DNA of 14,309 nucleotides from an uncultured Candidatus Saccharibacteria bacterium (lineage in GTDB: Bacteria; Patescibacteria; Saccharimonadia; Saccharimonadales; UBA6022), in assembly GCA_946887425.1 (NCBI GenBank), contig CAMPKW010000025.1, positions 1-14,309 on the forward strand, given 5' to 3'. The position numbers and the translations under genes are program-made. The stretch's first letter is position 1, and each line of letters starts with the position of its first letter. This document shows positions 11,747 through 14,309 of this stretch, in pieces. The notes beneath the pieces are model-generated. The model ran no database searches, was not told the DNA's origin, and was given only the letters and a program-made list of their open reading frames with translations.

Positions 11747-12252
11747 TATTTACTCCTTACTACTATGCTCAGATTGCGACCAGCCATCTGAGGCTTTTGC
11801 TCTAAAATTGCATCATCCTCTAGAAGAGCGACGATCTTATCGATCATGACGTATCCAAGTTCCTTGTGGGCCATCTCGCGACCACGGTAGAAGATTTGAA
11901 TACGAACTTTGTGACCAGCTTCTAGGAAACCACGAATCTTACGAAGCTTGATTTCTAGATCGCCAGAGCCAATCTTGAGTCCAAAACGCATTTGCTTAAG
12001 TTCGCTGACTTTGCTGCTTTTGCGATTTTTCTGCTGCTCTTTCATCTTTTGATACTGGTACTTACCCCAGTCGACTACTTTTGCAACAGGTGGAGCGGCG
12101 TTTGGCGAAATCTCAACGAGATCAAGGCCAGCTTCTTCGGCTATTTTTAGGGCCTCATTGCGAGATAGAATGCCTAATTGCTCTCCATCTGCTCCGATGA
12201 CGCGAAGTTCATTAGCACGAATAGCCTCATTGATACGAATTGATTTGTTGAT
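11746..12252 (-). CDS. infC: Translation initiation factor IF-3, apparent AUC start
   Basis: IF3 binds the 30S subunit, prevents subunit joining and rejects wrong start codons. Seen: N-domain [14 protein letters not shown], then [20 protein letters not shown] and [18 protein letters not shown], a basic linker, and C-domain [15 protein letters not shown]. No ATG lies near the family N-terminus. TTG at 12279 is open but has no Shine-Dalgarno. AAGGAG at 12265-12260 lies exactly seven bases before ATC at 12252, which matches the expected N-terminus, giving 168 residues. Non-AUG starts (AUU in E. coli, AUC in some others) are how IF3 limits its own synthesis. The gene heads infC-rpmI-rplT and has a promoter at 12332-12304. 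Confidence 0.93.
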   Translation of the reverse strand: MNKSIRINEAIRANELRVIGADGEQLGILSRNEALKIAEEAGLDLVEISPNAAPPVAKVVDWGKYQYQKMKEQQKNRKSSKVSELKQMRFGLKIGSGDLEIKLRKIRGFLEAGHKVRIQIFYRGREMAHKELGYVMIDKIVALLEDDAILEQKPQMAGRNLSIVVRSK

Positions 12253-12303
12253 CTTAACTCTCCTTATTTGAGTGTGCAATTGTAAAGCGTTACTCAGATA
12301 AGT

Positions 12304-12332
12304 ATTTTAACAGATTGCGGCGTGGAATTCAA
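12304..12332 (-). promoter_or_regulatory. infC operon promoter
   Basis: On the minus strand, TTGAAT (12332-12327), a 17-base spacer and TAAAAT (12309-12304) predict a start near 12297, about 45 bases before the infC start. The -35 overlaps the stop of the comM-like gene. Confidence 0.65.
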
Positions 12333-13837
12333 GAGTTTTGGCGATATTGGAGTGCTTCGCTGATATGGGGTGGTAGTATGTCCGGCGAGCCTTCAAGGTC
12401 GGCAATGGTGCGGGCGACTTTAATGATCTTGAAATAGCTCCTGGCGCTAAGGTTGAGTTTGTCGGCGGCCAAAGAAAGAAGCTGCTTTGTATCGCGGGAC
12501 AAAGAGAGGAGAGTACGAACCTCGGAGCTGGATAAATTTCCGTTGTACTTATCACTATGGTTGTATCTGTTTTGTTGCATTTCTAACGACGATTTTATTA
12601 AAGCGTAAGCTTCATTCTGTTGTTTATTTGTCGACTTATTCTCGGTTAATAATTCATCATTTGCTACGCGTGATACATTAACAATCAGGTCGATTCTGTC
12701 GAGAAGCGGTCCGGATAGACGTTTTTGATAGGCGAGTATTTGCGTACTACTGCAGCTACATTCTTTTGTTGGGTCGCCGAAGTAGCCACAGGGGCATGGA
12801 TTCATGGTCGCAATAAGCATGAAGTCTGCTGGATAGGTGATGTGCCCATTGGCTCGACTGATTGATATGTGTTTATCTTCCAGGGGTTGCCGAAGTGATT
12901 CAAGTACCGCCCGTGGATATTCAGGGATTTCATCTAGAAATAATACACCGAGATGAGCTAAGCTTATCTCGCCTGGTTGTGGTCGATTTCCTCCGCCCAC
13001 AAGCGCGACTCGGCTGGCGGTATGATGTGGCGAGCGGAATGGGCGGGTTGTCAGCGTTGAATCAATCGCTTCGCCAGCTAAGCTATGGAGTTTTGTGGTT
13101 GCAATCTGTTCATCTGATGATAGATCGGGCAACAGGGCTGTCATGGCGCGTGCGAGCATTGTCTTGCCAGCTCCTGGCGGCCCAGCTAGCAGTAGGTTAT
13201 GGCGACCAGATGCTGCAATCAGCAGAGCTCGTTTTGCCTGTTCCTGACCTTGGATATCGTCGAGCGTGGGGCCGCTGTGGATCTTTTGCTTTTGAGTCGC
13301 TGCGACTACTTGAGGCGTAATTCTTACTTCTTGCTTGAGGTGAAGGTAGAGCGCCCGCAAGGAGTCAACTCCTGTAATGGTGATCCCCTCAACTAGTTGA
13401 GCTTGGGCAACATTTGCAGTGGGGAGATAGAGGTGGGTTAATCCTGCCTCTCGGGCGGTTTCTGCCATTGTGATGGCACCTTTAATGGCGCGTAGCTGGC
13501 CGTCCAGGGCTAACTCGCCAGCAAAAGCAGCCTTCTCTAGCTCACTCTGGCGAAGCTGGCCGCTCACAGTGAGGATAGCGAGTGCGATCGGTAAATCGTA
13601 ATGCGTGCCGTCCTTGGGCAATTCGGCCGGAGCGAGATTGATAGTGATTCGTTTGGTGGGATATTCCAGGAGTGAGTTGGAGATCGCACTTCGAACACGT
13701 TCTTTTGCTTCATCAATTGACTTATTGCCAAGACCGACTATCTGTAAAGAGGGGAGGCCTCTAGTGGCGTCACTTTCAACCTCGATGAGGTGGCCGTCAA
13801 ACCCAACTGGAGCAATCGTAAAAACCTTAGCAACCAT
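12329..13837 (-). CDS. comM: ComM / Mg-chelatase-like AAA+ ATPase
   Basis: The 502-residue protein belongs to the YifB/ComM group of AAA+ proteins. In naturally transformable bacteria ComM is a helicase that extends branch migration of incoming DNA. Seen: ChlI-type N-terminal domain (about 18-140) with VESDATRGLPSLQIVGL and NLAPAELPKDGTHYDLPIAL; Walker A GPPGAGKT (219-226); RSPHHTASRVALVGGG; Walker B LGVLFLDE (296-303); ATMNPCPCGYFGD; and a C-terminal Mg-chelatase domain ending at the usual place with TGA. The frame runs on to 13963, but that would overlap the tmRNA; MVAKVFTIAPVGFDGHLIEV aligns with the family start, so ATG 13837 is chosen, with ATG 13849 possible. No clear Shine-Dalgarno precedes either. 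It fits DNA uptake by a small-genome bacterium. Confidence 0.92.
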   Translation of the reverse strand: MVAKVFTIAPVGFDGHLIEVESDATRGLPSLQIVGLGNKSIDEAKERVRSAISNSLLEYPTKRITINLAPAELPKDGTHYDLPIALAILTVSGQLRQSELEKAAFAGELALDGQLRAIKGAITMAETAREAGLTHLYLPTANVAQAQLVEGITITGVDSLRALYLHLKQEVRITPQVVAATQKQKIHSGPTLDDIQGQEQAKRALLIAASGRHNLLLAGPPGAGKTMLARAMTALLPDLSSDEQIATTKLHSLAGEAIDSTLTTRPFRSPHHTASRVALVGGGNRPQPGEISLAHLGVLFLDEIPEYPRAVLESLRQPLEDKHISISRANGHITYPADFMLIATMNPCPCGYFGDPTKECSCSSTQILAYQKRLSGPLLDRIDLIVNVSRVANDELLTENKSTNKQQNEAYALIKSSLEMQQNRYNHSDKYNGNLSSSEVRTLLSLSRDTKQLLSLAADKLNLSARSYFKIIKVARTIADLEGSPDILPPHISEALQYRQNS

Positions 13838-13862
13838 AAGTGATACCATCAGTAAAACATAC

Positions 13863-13891
13863 TTGTTGGCCTCTGTAAATAATGCTATACT
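13863..13891 (+). promoter_or_regulatory. tmRNA promoter
   Basis: TTGTTG (13863-13868), a 17-base spacer and TATACT (13886-13891) predict a start near 13898, about seven bases before the mature tmRNA 5' end, leaving a short leader for RNase P. The 13838-13904 interval also has to hold the divergent comM promoter, which I could not assign. Confidence 0.75.
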
Positions 13892-13904
13892 GTGTATATC
13901 TATT

Positions 13905-14308
13905 GGGGCTGATTTTAGCTTTCGACGGAAGGAATTTAACAGATTATTTTGCAAGTCGACCATACGCGTAACGTATATTTTTTAATTGCAACATTTACTG
14001 CAAAAGCAAAAGCTGGTCTTGCTCAGTTGGCTAACGCCTTCCGCATGCCTGTTCTTGCACCAGCTGTAGCCTAATACGCTCAGCCATCATTTCTCACAGG
14101 CGACATAGTGGGGGATGGTGTTATACTCATGTCGCTCACGTACTTATCGGGCAGCAACGATAAGTGGGGACATTATATTGCGCGACAATTGAAGTATCTT
14201 TGTTTATACCCTAGCTTCAGGAGTCGTTAACAATCGGTGTAAACTAAACTTGTAGACGAATAATCAGTTACCTTTCGGACCCGGGGGCAGTGCCCGGCAG
14301 CTCCACCA
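13905..14308 (+). ncRNA. ssrA: Transfer-messenger RNA
   Basis: tmRNA rescues stalled ribosomes and tags the nascent protein for degradation. Seen: 5' GGGGCTG (13905-13911) pairing with CAGCTCC (14298-14304), then A and encoded CCA (14306-14308); the conserved GCTTTCGACGG block near the 5' end; and a tag reading frame. From GCA at 14000 it reads AKAKAGLAQLANAFR and ends MPVLAPAVA before TAA at 14072-14074 (24 codons); an in-frame GCA at 13988 would give 28. The T-stem CCGGG/CCCGG (14281-14285, 14293-14297) closes a loop GGCAGTG instead of the usual TTCRANT. Total length about 404 bases is normal for a one-piece tmRNA. The 3' end is one base from the window edge. Confidence 0.95.
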
Positions 14309-14309
14309 A

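Noticed and set aside
12862..13320. 152-codon plus-strand frame inside comM
   Set aside because: Antisense shadow of a well-recognised AAA+ gene, with no Shine-Dalgarno or family resemblance.
13838..13963. In-frame N-terminal extension of the comM-like gene
   Set aside because: It would overlap the 5' end of the tmRNA, and the family N-terminus aligns at ATG 13837.

Overview
The window reads as a stretch of chromosome from a small-genome bacterium, most likely a Patescibacterium (CPR) and plausibly Candidatus Saccharibacteria (TM7). This is inferred from gene style: short housekeeping proteins, a winged-helix/nucleotidyltransferase-like regulator, a Nudix-RNase HI fusion, and very tight spacing. 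It is not a database match. UGA behaves as a normal stop (for example at the expected end of the ComM-like gene), which argues against the UGA=Gly code of Gracilibacteria/Absconditabacteria. I see no mobile element, CRISPR array or phage gene.

Left part (1-2670): the 3' end of a membrane family-2 glycosyltransferase runs convergently into nrdR, and their 3' ends overlap. Upstream of nrdR, on the same strand, is a 39-codon ORF missed by ordinary gene calling. It has its own promoter and terminator, and its ATG sits at the predicted +1. Facing it is a two-helix membrane protein of unknown function, also apparently leaderless. An 18-bp perfect palindrome lies between the two. A bidirectional terminator and tRNA-Val(GAC) follow.

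Middle part (2670-7255): the tRNA-Val and thrS promoters diverge and appear to share one self-complementary -35 hexamer. The thrS leader looks like a compact T-box riboswitch: a kink-turn, an ACC (Thr) specifier in a hairpin loop, a UGGAACC T-box and a terminator. thrS, an alkyltransferase-like (ATL) gene and miaA follow as an overlapping operon. Next come a winged-helix regulator preceded by direct repeats and a metallo-beta-lactamase-fold protein that has lost its metal motif.

Right part (7255-14309): rpmB (minus) diverges from a winged-helix/Nudix, HD-phosphohydrolase and M50 protease cluster. A possible 67-codon minus-strand ORF lies before the Nudix-RNase HI fusion gene. rnpB (RNase P RNA) follows and shares a bidirectional terminator with the convergent infC-rpmI-rplT operon, whose infC apparently starts at AUC. 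A comM-type AAA+ gene diverges from a complete tmRNA gene (ssrA), which ends one base before the window does. Its T-loop is unusual.

The contents are mainly translation and RNA machinery (ThrRS, MiaA, IF3, L20, L28, L35, RNase P RNA, tmRNA, tRNA-Val) plus nucleotide and DNA maintenance (NrdR, Nudix, HD, ATL, RNase H, ComM). The most interesting layer is regulatory: T-box, leaderless starts, NrdR-box-like site, non-canonical IF3 start and atypical tmRNA.
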